Source: Castanea sativa (lineage: Eukaryota > Streptophyta > Magnoliopsida > Fagales > Fagaceae). Taken from it: a DNA stretch of 64,000 bases. How positions within the stretch are numbered: position 1 is the stretch's first letter; each line of letters opens with the position of its first letter. The notes beneath the pieces were generated by a model that was not told where the DNA came from, searched no databases, and worked only from the letters and a program-made list of their open reading frames with translations. The DNA is taken from the NCBI RefSeq assembly GCF_040712315.1, contig NC_134013.1, positions 5,491,001 through 5,555,000 of the forward strand, written 5' to 3'. Made by a program: the position numbers and the translations under genes. Below, piece after piece: positions 22,814 to 34,718 of the stretch.

Positions 22814-25800
22814 TTATTGATTAATCTCCATTAATAGTTTTTCAAGTGCCTCAGTCATGAGAGGGATGTACAAGCAATCCTGGCCGTCCGAATGCCTTCT
22901 GGTCTTGACCAATTCATGATCTTTAAATTCTGTCAAATGGGAGTTCAATGTAACCTGGCTGCTGACCAGGAAACGCTCTCTACAGACTGTGTACAAATTG
23001 TTAATTGGCATCCCTGAAAACGAAAGAAAGAAAGAAAAAAAAGACTAAATATATAAAAACTAAAATTCACAGCAAAATTCCTTAAAAGTACGGAGAGCTT
23101 CTTGCCTTCTTCATCAGGATGAGACAGCTGATATTCTGCAAGAACTCTGAAAACGCTTTGGGCATTGGGTGTCAAACTCTGCAAAACTATTGCAGCAGTT
23201 TTGGCACTTTGAGCGGTACTGCCATGTGCGAGAATTAAAGGAAAGAACATTCCTTCAACCTTGTATGGTGCAAAGGTCGGAACATGATACCAACACCAGT
23301 TGAACTGTGTGTGAACCATCTTCTTGTCCCACACTGTCAACCAAATTAGGATATGGTAATTAGGCTCAAAGACCACACAAAAAAAAAACAGTAATATCCA
23401 GAATATTCTATCTCTGAAATGCTTCAAATTGGCATATTCTTTCCATGCAGACACTTTGTTACAATGAAGATACGAACATACAAATATACACTACCAAATA
23501 GTCAACATGGAAATATTTTGTTATCCACTTGCAGTTGCAGGGAAGGATGACAAATTGGCCAATACCTTTTTGTGGCTTACCACGAGAAAAGTCAGATCCC
23601 AAACTAGCCTAAATGAATGACCAATCCCTTCATTTAGACCTTTCCTCTTTCAATGAAGAAATTCAAAACTTTGAAGAATAAGAGAATCGAATGCATATCA
23701 AATCCTTCACACCCAACATCAAAATTCTCACTTGCAAAAGACATATTTACCTAAAATAATTGAACAATTTAACTTCAACCACACTAATAGAATTAACAAC
23801 AAAAATTTGATTGAGATAGTTGAACAATGCAAAAGCACAATGAAGAAAAAAATGTCCTGTGGTATGAAATCATAATACTATTGCTAGTAATTAGACAAGA
23901 AATTAACATGCACACTGCTAAGTGCTAACTTAATCTCTCTGAAATAATTATTATAATAACAAAAATACTTACAAAGAGGTGCATTCACATGGTCAATTGA
24001 AGCAACAATACGGATGCAAGAACAAGCAGTTATTTGCGCAAGATACTGTTGAGTTTCAGAGTCTCTTAATGCAGGTCCATCAATGTTGTGAATAACAACA
24101 CATATGAAACAATCTTTATCCTCTGCTTCTGATCCATTCAAAAATGCAAGAAGATCATCCATGGACCGAGAATTAAATGGCTGTTGAGCTTTAGGCAGGT
24201 TCCCTGAAGAAGTCGCTCGTTTGCTTTTCAATTGATCCCATAGAACTTCAGCTAAGGCTATCACAACCTACATTTCAAACAGCAGAGATCAGTAATGGAG
24301 CATGGGGAGAACAAAAGGTCAATAAACAGTACATAGCCTCCTTAATTTTTTATAGTGTATATTGTGTTCCATTTGCAATTCAGTAGTGGAAACAATTTTT
24401 GTTAAATCTATGTCTGCTAATAGATTTTTTTTATTTTTTTTTGGTGAAGGACTAACAGATTTTTTGATTGGTAAGTTATACATGCACTCAATGGGTCATG
24501 AACCCATGACCTCACCCTCCATCCATAAAAATGGAAGGAAGAAATACTGATTGAGTTATAGCTCATTGGTTTATTTCTAAAAATAGATACATCAATATAA
24601 ATAGCAAGCAGTGAAGTAAGCACTTATCACCTTCAAATTGTGTTTGAGCAAATGATACCTGTTTAATATTAATTGCTTGAAGATAGCCATTGATTACAAC
24701 TACAGAATAGTCAGTCAACGCGGTTGAAGCAAAATCTTCAATCAAAGCTTTCTTAGATCCAAATCCATACATCAGAAGGCCAAAACCACATCTGCTAAAT
24801 TGAAAAGAACAGCTAAAACACATGAAGAGATTTCCAATAACATACAATATTAGTTACATAACTTTCCAAGCATGACAATAAAAAAGAGAAAACAAGTACA
24901 CCAACAATAATACATAGTTAACCTGTTAATCAATTCCTCAAAGTCATCTAAGATTCTAAGCAATGTGCAGTTATGCATGAACTAAGTCTCTGCTAGGTGC
25001 AAAATTTTTAAAAGTACAAAGTTGGGTTTGCAATGACAAGTGCCTTCCACCAAAAGCACAAGCACAAGGTTGTGGGTTTGAGTCCGGGAATCAGCCTCTC
25101 CAATAAATTGGAGGTATGGCTGCCTACCATAACCTCTCTCAGACCTTGCAAAAGTGGGAGCCTTGTGCGCTAGGTACAACCTTAAGTTGCATTTGCTAAG
25201 TATGGATGAAGTATCACCTAGAATTATAAATAGAGTACCTATCTTTAAGGGCAACGTAAAATAACATAAAAATAAAGATACTGTCTACTGTGAATACAGC
25301 AGAGACACATACCTCAAAAGAAGCAATGTCTCAAACTGAAACTAACCCTTGTGCCAAAGAACCTTTGGAAAAGTCCCTGTACCACATAAAGGTGCAGTAA
25401 GGATGCTTATCCTCTCATATAACCATAAATGCTTGGCAGAAGCTTCTCTACTGGTATGCTATTCTTCCCAAAGATAGTCCATTACTTTGGTACCACTGCC
25501 AACTTAGTTCAAGCGTTTCTGTTTCCCAGTAGCTTCCATGGTTTTTCGGGAAAACACTTTACCTTCTCTACCCTTCCAGATAATATTTGGTTAATGAGTT
25601 AAAAGTTTCCCTCTGTAGTTTTGCTCAGAATAGGCAGGTAAATTCCTTCCCTTAGAACTGTACTTGAGAGTTTCCTACGTCATACAGCTCAGTGGTTAAC
25701 TCTTTCGGTGTTCCATTTTTTAATACCATTTCTAATTGAATGAGATTTCTCATCTTCCCATGTTGAGCTGGTCAATCAGGGCTAAGCTCAAATAAAAGGT

Positions 25801-27972
25801 TTACACTTCAGCCTATTGGTAGCCCATCCAATGTTAGAATTCAGATTGATTCTCACCCCTCACCCTGAGACCTTGACACTCGCCGCCTTGCTTGGGCTTT
25901 GGAAACCCATTCAAAGTAGAATTCCCATTCCAGACCGTCTTGTTTGCTATATAAGTGAGTCCTAGCCTGGGGCATTGATTTTGTTCCTCATAAGATCAAT
26001 ATCACAACCTATGAGTTCTGCAAGTTTCACATTTAAGTAATAACCTATCCGGCAGTTAAAGATATAAATAGATACATACTTCACAACAACATTTTAAGAA
26101 AGAGTATTTTCAGATGTCAGCAGTTGTCTGGTCCTATCAAACAGTAAATATCCAACGCCAAGCAAGAGAAGGGCAGCACATGAGCTATAAAGTCATGCAT
26201 TTCTCTGAAAGTGAGGACAATGCCCCTGTTATCCTCAATTCTCAAAGGTGCCGGGTTTACTAGGGTAAGGTGACTATGAAATCATAGTTAACAGGTTTCC
26301 CTCCAGTACCATCTTGCTTTCCTGAGTAACTATTCAAAGATGAAACCCCTCAATTTTCTTCTTAAAGTATATTTCGTTTTGGGTTGGACCAAGATTATTC
26401 TCTAGGTTGAAAATCTACAAATACATGAATCTTCTTGATTTTCAAGTTGAGGTTGCTTCTTTGACACCCCTGCTGTAGCATTATAAACATTATTGTTACT
26501 CTTGCTACCATCAAGATAAATATGACTCCTTCCCTTGTTCTTGCCAATGCATATGGGATATTTTAAGTGAGCATCTTTTTTAGTAGTGGGGGATACTACT
26601 AGGAAGAAATTTATAGAAGATTGGCACTAAAAGCTAGCCAAAATCAAAATTAATCGGAAGCTTGGTCTAAAATTCCTGAGAAATTAGCTTTTTTCCACAG
26701 CTAGTTCTAATCCAATAAGCAAGGCTTCATGGTCAGTTCCATTGTTCATGCGGGGGAAAAAAAGCTGATATAAATGGTGAGAAACTAGACCAATAAGAGA
26801 GATAAAAATACACTTGCTCCTGCACCACCTTGCTCCAAGCCCATCAAATTCTTTTCAGTCTATTACTGTTCCATTACTCTGGCTGCTGCTACTATTCTTT
26901 TTTAGCAGCAAGACATCAACATCTGATATCATGCCATGCCAGGATAATTATAATCATTTTTCAGCATAAATTTTGTTCTATGCTGATTATTTTCATCCTT
27001 CATCTTATCCATTGATTCTATTTTGATTTACTCAATTGTGCTGATCAGTACGCCTCTTCCAGCCTACAGTATTCATCCTCATCGACCAGGACCTCTGGAG
27101 TCCGTATTTTAGTCCCATCAGTCATCCAGAAAGAGGGTTCAACCCTTCCCAGCTCATCACGAGGCCTGTAATTCTTTCTCCAAATTCTTTCACACCATCT
27201 TCGTTCCATCACCGTAAACACCATACAAGCCCATCTAATATCAATTAACTAAACGTGCACAACTGGCTCCCTAACATAGGTACCAATCATTTGCACAGTT
27301 CACGCTATGCAAACTAAAAACCACAAAATAACACACCCATCACAGATTAACAAAAACAAATACTATCCCAATACTAAATCTAGGTATCCATATGAATGAA
27401 ACAATCTAGGTACTCATACACACACAAACAATTGTAACAATGCTTACCCTAAATTTGTCACAATTGAAGTGATTTCAGCTCAATATCACTCTCAACAAAA
27501 CAAAACAAATCACTACACACCAAACTATTTCAAACACCACAACTAAACAAACGCACCTCTATTCCATAACATATATATATATATAAAGAACAACTCCTTC
27601 ATTTCTTGATTAAATAAAGCAGAGCACACACCTTAGCTCGAAAACCCATTTGGAGTACAAACTCTTGTAGCTGTTCGTCAAAGCCACGACCTCTTTCTCG
27701 TGCTTTGGCTCAATATTAGACGCCGCTGCCCTCAGTTCCTAAACATAAATTTCACAAAAATAAACTAAATTGAAATTTTTTTGATATTTTTGTGAAGATT
27801 AATAACCCTAGATTTTAAGAGCGAGTACCTGTTCGTCGACGAGGTTAATTTCAGAGAGCTTGCGAGTGGATTTCTTTCCCGAGCTTCCCAATTCTTTCGC
27901 GAGAAAATAGTTTCTCGAGAATCCGAATTCCTCCTCTTCCTCCATATCTTCAATGTCATTGTTGGCCTCCAT
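22814..27972 (-). CDS. ORC2: Origin recognition complex subunit 2 (6 exons, 368 aa)
   Basis: Exons are 27829-27972, 27632-27738, 24659-24791, 23973-24267, 23106-23333 and 22814-23013. The frame is continuous through all six. The protein begins with an acidic stretch ([16 protein letters not shown]). It continues with segments I recognise from plant ORC2, such as [51 protein letters not shown] and a conserved C-terminal winged-helix region ([20 protein letters not shown]). The length is close to Arabidopsis ORC2 (363 aa). As part of the nuclear origin recognition complex it binds replication origins and helps load MCM helicase. Intron 5 appears to start with GC (donor AAG|GCAAGA, first intron base 23105) and to end with AG. 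Intron 2 is 2.84 kb and contains an Au-like SINE. The start at 27972 is the first ATG; the upstream in-frame codon is TTG. Confidence 0.95.
24460..24572 (-). mobile_element. tRNA-derived SINE remnant in ORC2 intron 3
   Basis: On the minus strand it starts near CCAATGAGCTATAACTCAAT (A-box-like), has GGTCATGGGTTCATGACCC (B-box-like) and ends in an A-rich tail near CCAATCAAAAAATC. Ends are approximate and no clear target duplication was found. Confidence 0.45.
24792..27631 (-). other. ORC2: ORC2 intron 2 (2.84 kb)
   Basis: Besides the Au-type SINE it holds 25.3-27.2 kb of sequence noticeably less AT-rich than the surrounding spacers, with many CCTTC/CTTCC pyrimidine runs. I recognise no protein or RNA family there. 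It may be an old transposon or a transferred fragment. Confidence 0.5.
25005..25190 (+). mobile_element. Au-type SINE in ORC2 intron 2
   Basis: It has a tRNA-like B-box GGTTGTGGGTTTGAGTCC, followed by GGCTGCCTACCATAACCTC and GGGAGCCTTGTGCGCTAGG. This matches the layout I remember for plant Au SINEs (...AAGGCTGC..., ...GGGAGCCTCGTGCACTGGG...). Ends are approximate. Confidence 0.65.
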
Positions 27973-28355
27973 TGTCAACGATTTTCTCAAGCTGATTGAA
28001 ATGCAAGAAATGGCGGTGAAGTCGCAATGAGTGAAGTGAAGAAAATTTGGCTTCTTTTTGTTTGTGCCCTAGAAGCGAATTTTCCCGCGTTTTTTTCCTC
28101 ACATTCGGGTCGAGAAGTTTAAGTGACATACGGGCCGGGTTGAATAAGGTCCATTGGGCGCTTTCCCATTTTAACTTGTAGGTTGTACGGCAATTACACT
28201 CAATAGGACCGCAGAGTTTGCCGTTTGAGGATTCTCATTAAATCTACTAATAAATTTATTTTTATTTTTCAAATTTAAATCACATGCACCCATGACTATA
28301 TAGTAGAATTATATTTTCCTCCTCAAAATTAATATGAAAATAATCTCTTTACATA
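27973..28355. promoter_or_regulatory. ORC2: ORC2 upstream region
   Basis: On the minus strand this lies directly upstream of the ORC2 ATG. It contains TTTTCCCGCG (28079-28088, reading GAATTTTCCCGCGTTTT on the plus strand), which matches the E2F site consensus TTTCCCGC. A cell-cycle E2F site is expected for an ORC gene. Function here is inferred. Confidence 0.55.
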
Positions 28356-28373
28356 AGTTCTTAAAGGCACTTT

Positions 28374-29824
28374 ACATCCCTGACCATGGTTTCCTCCATG
28401 TTTAACTTGGACAAAAACCCTCCTATGCTTGGAAAAGTATAATGTCTGCACAGGACATTGATAAAACCGGACATAAATGGCGGGTGGGTGATGGCACTTT
28501 GATACAGATTTGGAGAGATAAATGGTTCCCAAAGCCTTCTACATTCCAAGTCATCTCTCATCAAAACACTCTGTCTGCTACTGCAACTGTTTCGGAGCTT
28601 ATCGATGAAGTCACAAGAGAGTGGAAAATCGACCTGGTCAAATGTGTCTTCCTCCCTAATGATGCTCAAGCCATACTCGACATCCCACGTAGCAATAGAT
28701 GCACCAAAGACTGCATGATACAGGCTTACACACCTAAGGGCACTTTCACTGTAATCAGCGCCTACAAAGTTGCCTTATCTCTAATCCCGTCAAAGACAAT
28801 GGAGGGAGCCTCAAATACCAACAACCAAGGTCAGTTCTGGAAAAAAATATGGAGCCTCAATGTCCCGAACAAGTTGAAAACCTTTACATAGAGAGCGAGC
28901 CGTAATATTCTCCCTACCAAGTCGAACCTCTACTCTCGCCAAGTGCTAGACGATCCCACATGCAAAGCATGCAGATTGGTGTCTAAAACTAGCGGACATC
29001 TCTTTTGGGAATGCACATACGCACGTGATGTGTGGGATGCCACGGGTATCCCCTTTGACAATAAAGGTGTACACTACAGGGACTTCATTGACATTCTATG
29101 GTATCTCATTTTCATGCAACAAGTTGGCCAGGATGTGCTTGAGCTAGTCGTCATTGTTGCATGGGGTATATGGTAAACCGAAACAAAGCACAACATGGCT
29201 TTCCGAGACAGTCCACCAACGAGATCTTACACAAGGCTCGCACCATTCTTGAGGATTTCCAGGCAGCCTACTTCAGCACCCTCAATTCATGAGCCCACTA
29301 GATGCTTGTTGGATCCCACCCTCATACTCGTGGTTCAAGATCAACATCGACACAACACTCTTCAAGGGTCTCGAAACAGTGGGCATCAATTCTGTCATCC
29401 ATGACCATGAGGGAGTAGTCATTGCCGCCTACACCTACCTCTGGGTCCCTTGGAAGCGAAAGCAAAAGCCTTGGACGTGGTGGTCTCGTTTGCATGGGAT
29501 GTAGGCGTACGTGACGTGATTTTTGAGACTGACTCCAACATGGTTTTCACTATTCTATCAGGCTCCACCACACCACCAGCTGCAAGACGTCATGGAAGGT
29601 ATTCAGCTTAAGTTGCATGATTTTAGACGCTCTTAAGTTCAACACGTGCGACGGCAAGGCAACAAACCGACACATGCTTTAGCACAACATGCCAAGGGTA
29701 TTCAGAGCTTTGTAACTTGGATAAAGGAATGTCCATTTTTGATTGAATCTTTGGTGTTTCATGATGCTGTGTACTTATCCTCTTCATAATAAAAGTTGCA
29801 GTATTTCTCAAAAAAAAAAAAAAG
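28374..29824 (+). pseudogene. 5'-truncated LINE (non-LTR retrotransposon): zinc-binding RT tail plus RNase H, disabled
   Basis: The translation in pieces matches the 3' part of plant LINE-type ORF2. A reverse-transcriptase zinc-binding region contains WRVGDGTLIQIWRDKW, then CKACRLVSKTSGHLFWEC. A degenerate RNase H region follows, including FKINIDTTLFK, DVGVRDVIFETDSN and RRQGNKPTHALAQHA. In-frame stops at 28889-28891 (TAG where a Trp is expected) and 29174-29176, together with frame changes, show it is dead. The element ends in an A-tract at 29810-29823. It is flanked by an 18-bp imperfect target-site duplication, left 28356-28373 and right 29825-29842 (2 mismatches). It is therefore a 5'-truncated retrotransposition event, not a host gene. 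Confidence 0.85.
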
Positions 29825-29842
29825 AGTTCTTAGAGGCATTTT

Positions 29843-30668
29843 TTAATAATATATATATATATATATATATTTTTTTTTTTTAATTCACATAAATCTAAAC
29901 CTCTAGCTAAGACCTTGTAACTTAATTGACATCATTCATAAATTCAAATCCTCCCACAATAGCTATTGAATATAAAAATAATAATAATAATTCTAACCTT
30001 CAGATATTTAAAATCCATTTTTAAATAAAAGTATAACAAGTTTAAGATGTTAAAACTTTAACCCTTATTTTTTAAATAAAAAATGGTTGACAAACAAACA
30101 CTTCTTCACCTATTATCACCCATCTATCTTTTAATTATAAAAATATACAAGTAATTTTTTTTTAAAAGAAATATTAATGATACAACATTTTTCACATCAT
30201 TTTTTATAATGCAAGTTTTTTGGTCAATGCCCAAAGCATATTTATCAAACACACTCATGGTATATAACAAACTAATGAACTATACAAAATAATAAATTCA
30301 ATTTTTTTTTTTTTTGTTTAGTATCATAATTTTCTATTTATTCATTTCTTTTTGTGTACAGAAAATTTGTGGTGAGTTTGATTTTACTGAATGCTTAGAA
30401 ATTTTTTTGTTCAAAATAAAAGAAAAGGTAGAAGAAACAAGAAAAGAAAATAGAGTGTGTTGTTTAAATTTAAAAAATTATAAGAGATGAGGAGGAAAAC
30501 AGTGCATTTATTTAAATTTCAAAATGGATGAGAGATAAAGAAATTGTAAATTGCTGAGAACATGGGTTTAGTGGGAGGTTTTAAATTGTGAGCTTTCATT
30601 TTATGAATTTGCTCCCCTTAGTTAAAAGCCTATAAGTGAGCTAAGAAGGGATATTTTGGGATATCCAA
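29843..30668. other. Intergenic, repeats only
   Basis: A (AT)n run (about 29851-29870) and AT-rich sequence with no recognisable gene. Confidence 0.6.
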
Positions 30669-30808
30669 GGGGGTGTTTGGTAGATTAATTCTAACACATC
30701 ATTTCACATTTTAAACAACATTACATAGAGTTTCACACACTATTTTACCCACACGTATATCAAAAACACTCAAACAATATAACTCAAACTCTTCTTCCAA
30801 ACACCCCC
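30669..30808. mobile_element. MITE (140 bp) with perfect terminal inverted repeats
   Basis: It starts GGGGGTGTTTGG and ends CCAAACACCCCC. The interior is AT-rich with CACACACTATTTTACCCACA. No convincing target duplication was seen, so the class is uncertain. Confidence 0.6.
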
Positions 30809-31529
30809 TACTATTTAGAGTTAACGGCTTAAATAGCTTGAAAGCCCCTTAAATAGTAGTGAAAATATAGATTACTACAATATCACTGGCGATTTCTCAT
30901 CTATAGAATTCTCTCGTGCATCATAATTATGCAAATCACAATCATGCAATGCGTTTGTTTGTAAATTTTTCCATGGAAAAAGGCAAAACATATTATCATA
31001 TTGTTGGCTTACTTGATTTGGATTTTTTTTCAAAGTCAATGATGCACTTGGATAATAATGTTTGGGTATGTGGATATGGACTAAGGTGATTAAAATCCAA
31101 ATATATTGTTCATATAATTTAAATAAGTTAAGGATTTGAATTTGGACTCTGAACTCGCTGAGGACTAAATGTAACTCGTAAAACCTATGTCATGTTGTCG
31201 TGTACATGGATTGTATCAAACATTGATACCCCTAAATTTGGTCAAATTCACAAAGGATCTTAAAACTTGAAATTATTGGATTTAAAATAACATTTAATCC
31301 TACATAGAATCTCAAATTATTTCAATATTTTAAAAAATTGATGATTTCAAATCCCCCTTTGTTTCAAACTTATCAAAAAAAAATATAATAAAAATTAATT
31401 TATTAAAAATATAAATTCAAGTATCCAAATCCAACCTTTGGTTTTTATCTTTGAGAACTAGCTTCTCATGCATCCATTTGTTGATTTGTTCAATATAAAA
31501 TATGTTTCTTATCATTGCATTGACCCTAA

Positions 31530-32105
31530 GGCCTCATTTGGGAGGAGTGAATGGAATGAAATGGAAATGAATGAAAAAAATAATTTTAGAATATACTTCC
31601 CTTCTCTTATTTGGGAGTTTTAATGAAGGGAATGAATTTTCATTCCCTTATTTGGGAGTTTAAGTGGGAGAGAATGGAATAGGTAGGAGGGAACACTCGA
31701 TCCTCTCTATTCTCTTAAAACCTCAAAATTTTCATCGAAATTGAGAGGAATGAGAGGGAATGAAATTAGATTTAATGAATTTTTTACTAAAACTTCCAAA
31801 ATATCCTTATATATTCAACTATTTATTTTAAAATATGGGTCTAATTGTAATATTGTCATAAAATGATTCCATTCCATTCCATTCCCTTCATGTTACTCCC
31901 AAACAAGATTACTTACATTCCATTCATTTTCATTCTTTTCCATTCTTTTATTTTAAAACATCCAATCAAGGTTACTTAATTTCATTACCTTTTTTTTTTC
32001 ATTCCTCCTCCTTACTTAAATACATTATATTTTATTCAATTCATTTCCATTCCCTTATGATCATTGTATTCCATTCCATTCTCTTATGAAATTCCAAACG
32101 AAGCC
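31530..32105. mobile_element. Harbinger-like MITE (576 bp), family member A
   Basis: It starts GGCCTCATTTGGGAGG and ends TTCCAAACGAAGCC, with TAA on both sides (31527-31529 and 32106-32108). The body is full of GGAATGAATGG-type motifs near each end, and contains ATTTAATGAATTTTTTACTA, which recurs reversed in 62201-62758. Confidence 0.75.
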
Positions 32106-32445
32106 TAACTCTAAAAAAAGAGGAGATAAAAATTAATTCTCAGAAAATACATTTGAAAAAATTCAAACCAATTGTTAGACGAGGGGGAAGGAGAAGATGT
32201 TATGTTTCACCAAGAATTGTGAATTTATTGGTGGTTATTACCTTTCAGGTGATTAGATAGGATAAGAATTTGGATGCCATTCTTTCATGTTCAACTTCAA
32301 AATGACGCTTGCATTAATTATAAGGAAAACTGATTGATCGCGTTATCATTCAATTAATTTATTATTAAGTATTTAATATTTTGCCACTTGTCAAAATAGT
32401 TTTTTTTTTTTTTTTTGAGAAAGAGCCAAATAGTAAAGTTGTAAT

Positions 32446-32570
32446 TCTTTTTTTGATACAAGATAAAAATTATCTTCTAACCTAATCTAAGTGTATATGT
32501 GTGTGAAGCTCCCTTCTAGAGACTTAAATCTCGGCCCTTACCCCTTACACCCCAAGCACTTATACTTGTA
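32446..32570 (-). mobile_element. SINE, copy 3 (5' truncated)
   Basis: On the minus strand it reads AAGTGCTTGGGGTGTAAGGG, then the shared body CTTCACACACATATACACTT and AGATTAGGTTAGA, and ends in TTGTATCAAAAAAAG. It lacks the first part of the tRNA-like head seen in the other two copies. Target duplication is unclear (GTAATTC versus GTATTTC). Confidence 0.65.
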
Positions 32571-32979
32571 TTTCTAAACATGCAAATTAACTTGCACCTT
32601 AATCACATTGCTTTAAATACATAAATATAATTAGTATTTCATTTTGGTGGGATATGTACAATTAGTATATATATAATTTTGGTTGGAGTATTGTAATCCA
32701 GTGAAATATGATTGAACAGACCCAACTAGAACTGCTCAACATCAAGCCAAATTGGCCTCACGCTACTATTTCCGATGATTCACGATTTGCAAATCAATGT
32801 TTTTTTAATAAATATCAATGTTAAGAGGTGAAATAGTCAATTTTGGTCCTAGAATTTTGACAAATATTTGTACCACATTGTCTATTAGGGGTCTTCATAA
32901 TTGGACACTATTTCGTGTTTTATTAAGGATTAAACAAAAGCCTCTCCTCCTGCCTTATTGTCAAATTTTCATTATTATT

Positions 32980-32981
<2 letters not shown>

Positions 32982-33016
<35 letters not shown>
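32982..33016. repeat. (CT)n microsatellite
   Basis: About 17 uninterrupted CT repeats in an intergenic stretch. Confidence 0.97.
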
Positions 33017-33019
<3 letters not shown>

Positions 33020-33502
33020 CATGTTTCAATGAGGTTCGCATGCCCTAGATTGAGGACCTCTCAACATAGCCCAGCCCTCCATGCGGACCAATCGATTGAG
33101 GACCTCTCTCACCTACTTCACCACTTCATGCTTAGGATCTGATCGACAAGATAACTAAATTTTTTTAAAGGGTTTTGATTTTTAGACTTTGTGTTGTCAA
33201 CATATGTTTGTCTCGCTTACAAAAACAAACAATGATGTCGTATGAATGTTGATCCATGCAATGCAATGACATTCAATTTTTAAGGAAGTCGATCCACGTC
33301 GATGTGGCCCAAAAACTTCTCTCAAAAGAGATTGTACATTTGTACTAAACATTGTACACTCTAATTTTTTTTATTTTTTTTTACTGGGCATTGTACACTC
33401 TAATTGATACAACTTCAACAACGCATAATTAATAAAGGCTTTTGTTAATGGTTACATGACTTACATTTATGCATTGTTAAGGAATAATTTAATAAGGATT
33501 TT

Positions 33503-33656
33503 GCTAATGTGTGCCTTTAGGGCACACAATAATTAATTATTTTTTGAAAAAATTTCACAGGAATTGAAAAAGTATTGACTGCTTTTTTAATTCTCGAAAA
33601 AATATTTTCAAAAATAAATATTTTAATGTATGCTCTTAGGACACACATTAACCAGA
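33503..33656. mobile_element. Small inverted-repeat element
   Basis: The left end GCTAATGTGTGCCTTTAGGG is mirrored by the right end TGCTCTTAGGACACACATTA read on the other strand. Related ends recur near 7130-7250 and in the 41.4-42.3 kb repeat (TTCTAAGGACATTGG). Boundaries are approximate. Confidence 0.5.
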
Positions 33657-34718
33657 CTATTTAATAATAGGCTGCATTGTATTGGAAAGCAACAAGAACC
33701 ATTAAACACATATACTATTTTGACTTTTAACTCATGTGTGACTCCCCAAAAAAGCTGATTAATTTCAATTAAAAAAAATTAACTTTAACCAATGTCTTTA
33801 GACACTTAATAATATAACCCATAAATAAATTCATTATTTATTTTAACCCATTTGTTAATGGGTGCGTTTGTACATTCCAAACATTCCTTAATGAAGAATT
33901 TAATATGCTGCATTGTATTATAAAAAGACTAAACGATCATAATATAAAGTATAATCTTAATTAATAACTAAAGTCACTCGTTAGTTAGACCCTATATTTA
34001 ATTGTGAAAAAAATCCACTTCATACCAATAATATCTTCATTAATGTGCACAACTAGACTGCAATAGGGGCATTAATTGCAAGATGTTTATAGATCCAATA
34101 AGGTGGAATAAGTAATCATTCGGCTAAAATCATGACCCCTTTTAACAACCAAATGACAGCCTTTTACCTCGTGATGATACATAGATACTTACTACAATAA
34201 CACAATCGATTAAACAACAAGCAATAAAAACGAATATCAATTACACACGTTTCATCTTGATAAGCAAAACAAGCAAAGTAAAAGAAAAAGCCCAAAAACT
34301 CAAGGTTACTTTTTAGCACAGCACAACCACCACCACCTACAATCACGGGAATCACAGATGATTATCTGTGATTATCAGTGGTATTAGCAGAAGTTAACAA
34401 AAAAGTGCATGCACTTAAATTATGGTTTAAGTTTAAGAACACAATATTTTGTTTTTTAAGGAAAAAAAGAAAAAGAAAAAGAAAAAGAAAAGCACAATAG
34501 GAAAAACAAGGACCAAAAAAAGACACTTTTTTAGAGCACAAGCAATGCGCGTGGGTTGTCAAAGAAAGCAACTTCTAATTCCTGCGATCTAATCTGAAAA
34601 CTGATCCAGTAGTTGATAGAAGAGGGAAAAGAATCTGAGACTATCTGTGTGCAAATTTCTAGAGAGAGAGAGAGAGATGGTGGGATGAGAGTAAAGAAGA
34701 AAGGAGAGAGAGAGGGAC
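33657..34718. other. Upstream region of the apple-domain gene
   Basis: AT-rich DNA, an (AAAAG)n-like run (34461-34492) and a (GA)n run at 34662-34677 in the probable 5' leader. No other coding sequence is recognised. Confidence 0.5.

Noticed and set aside
25300..27250. Possible organelle-derived insert (less AT-rich stretch in ORC2 intron 2)
   Set aside because: No organelle gene could be recognised by eye. A search against chloroplast and mitochondrial genomes would decide, and a long hit would overturn this rejection.
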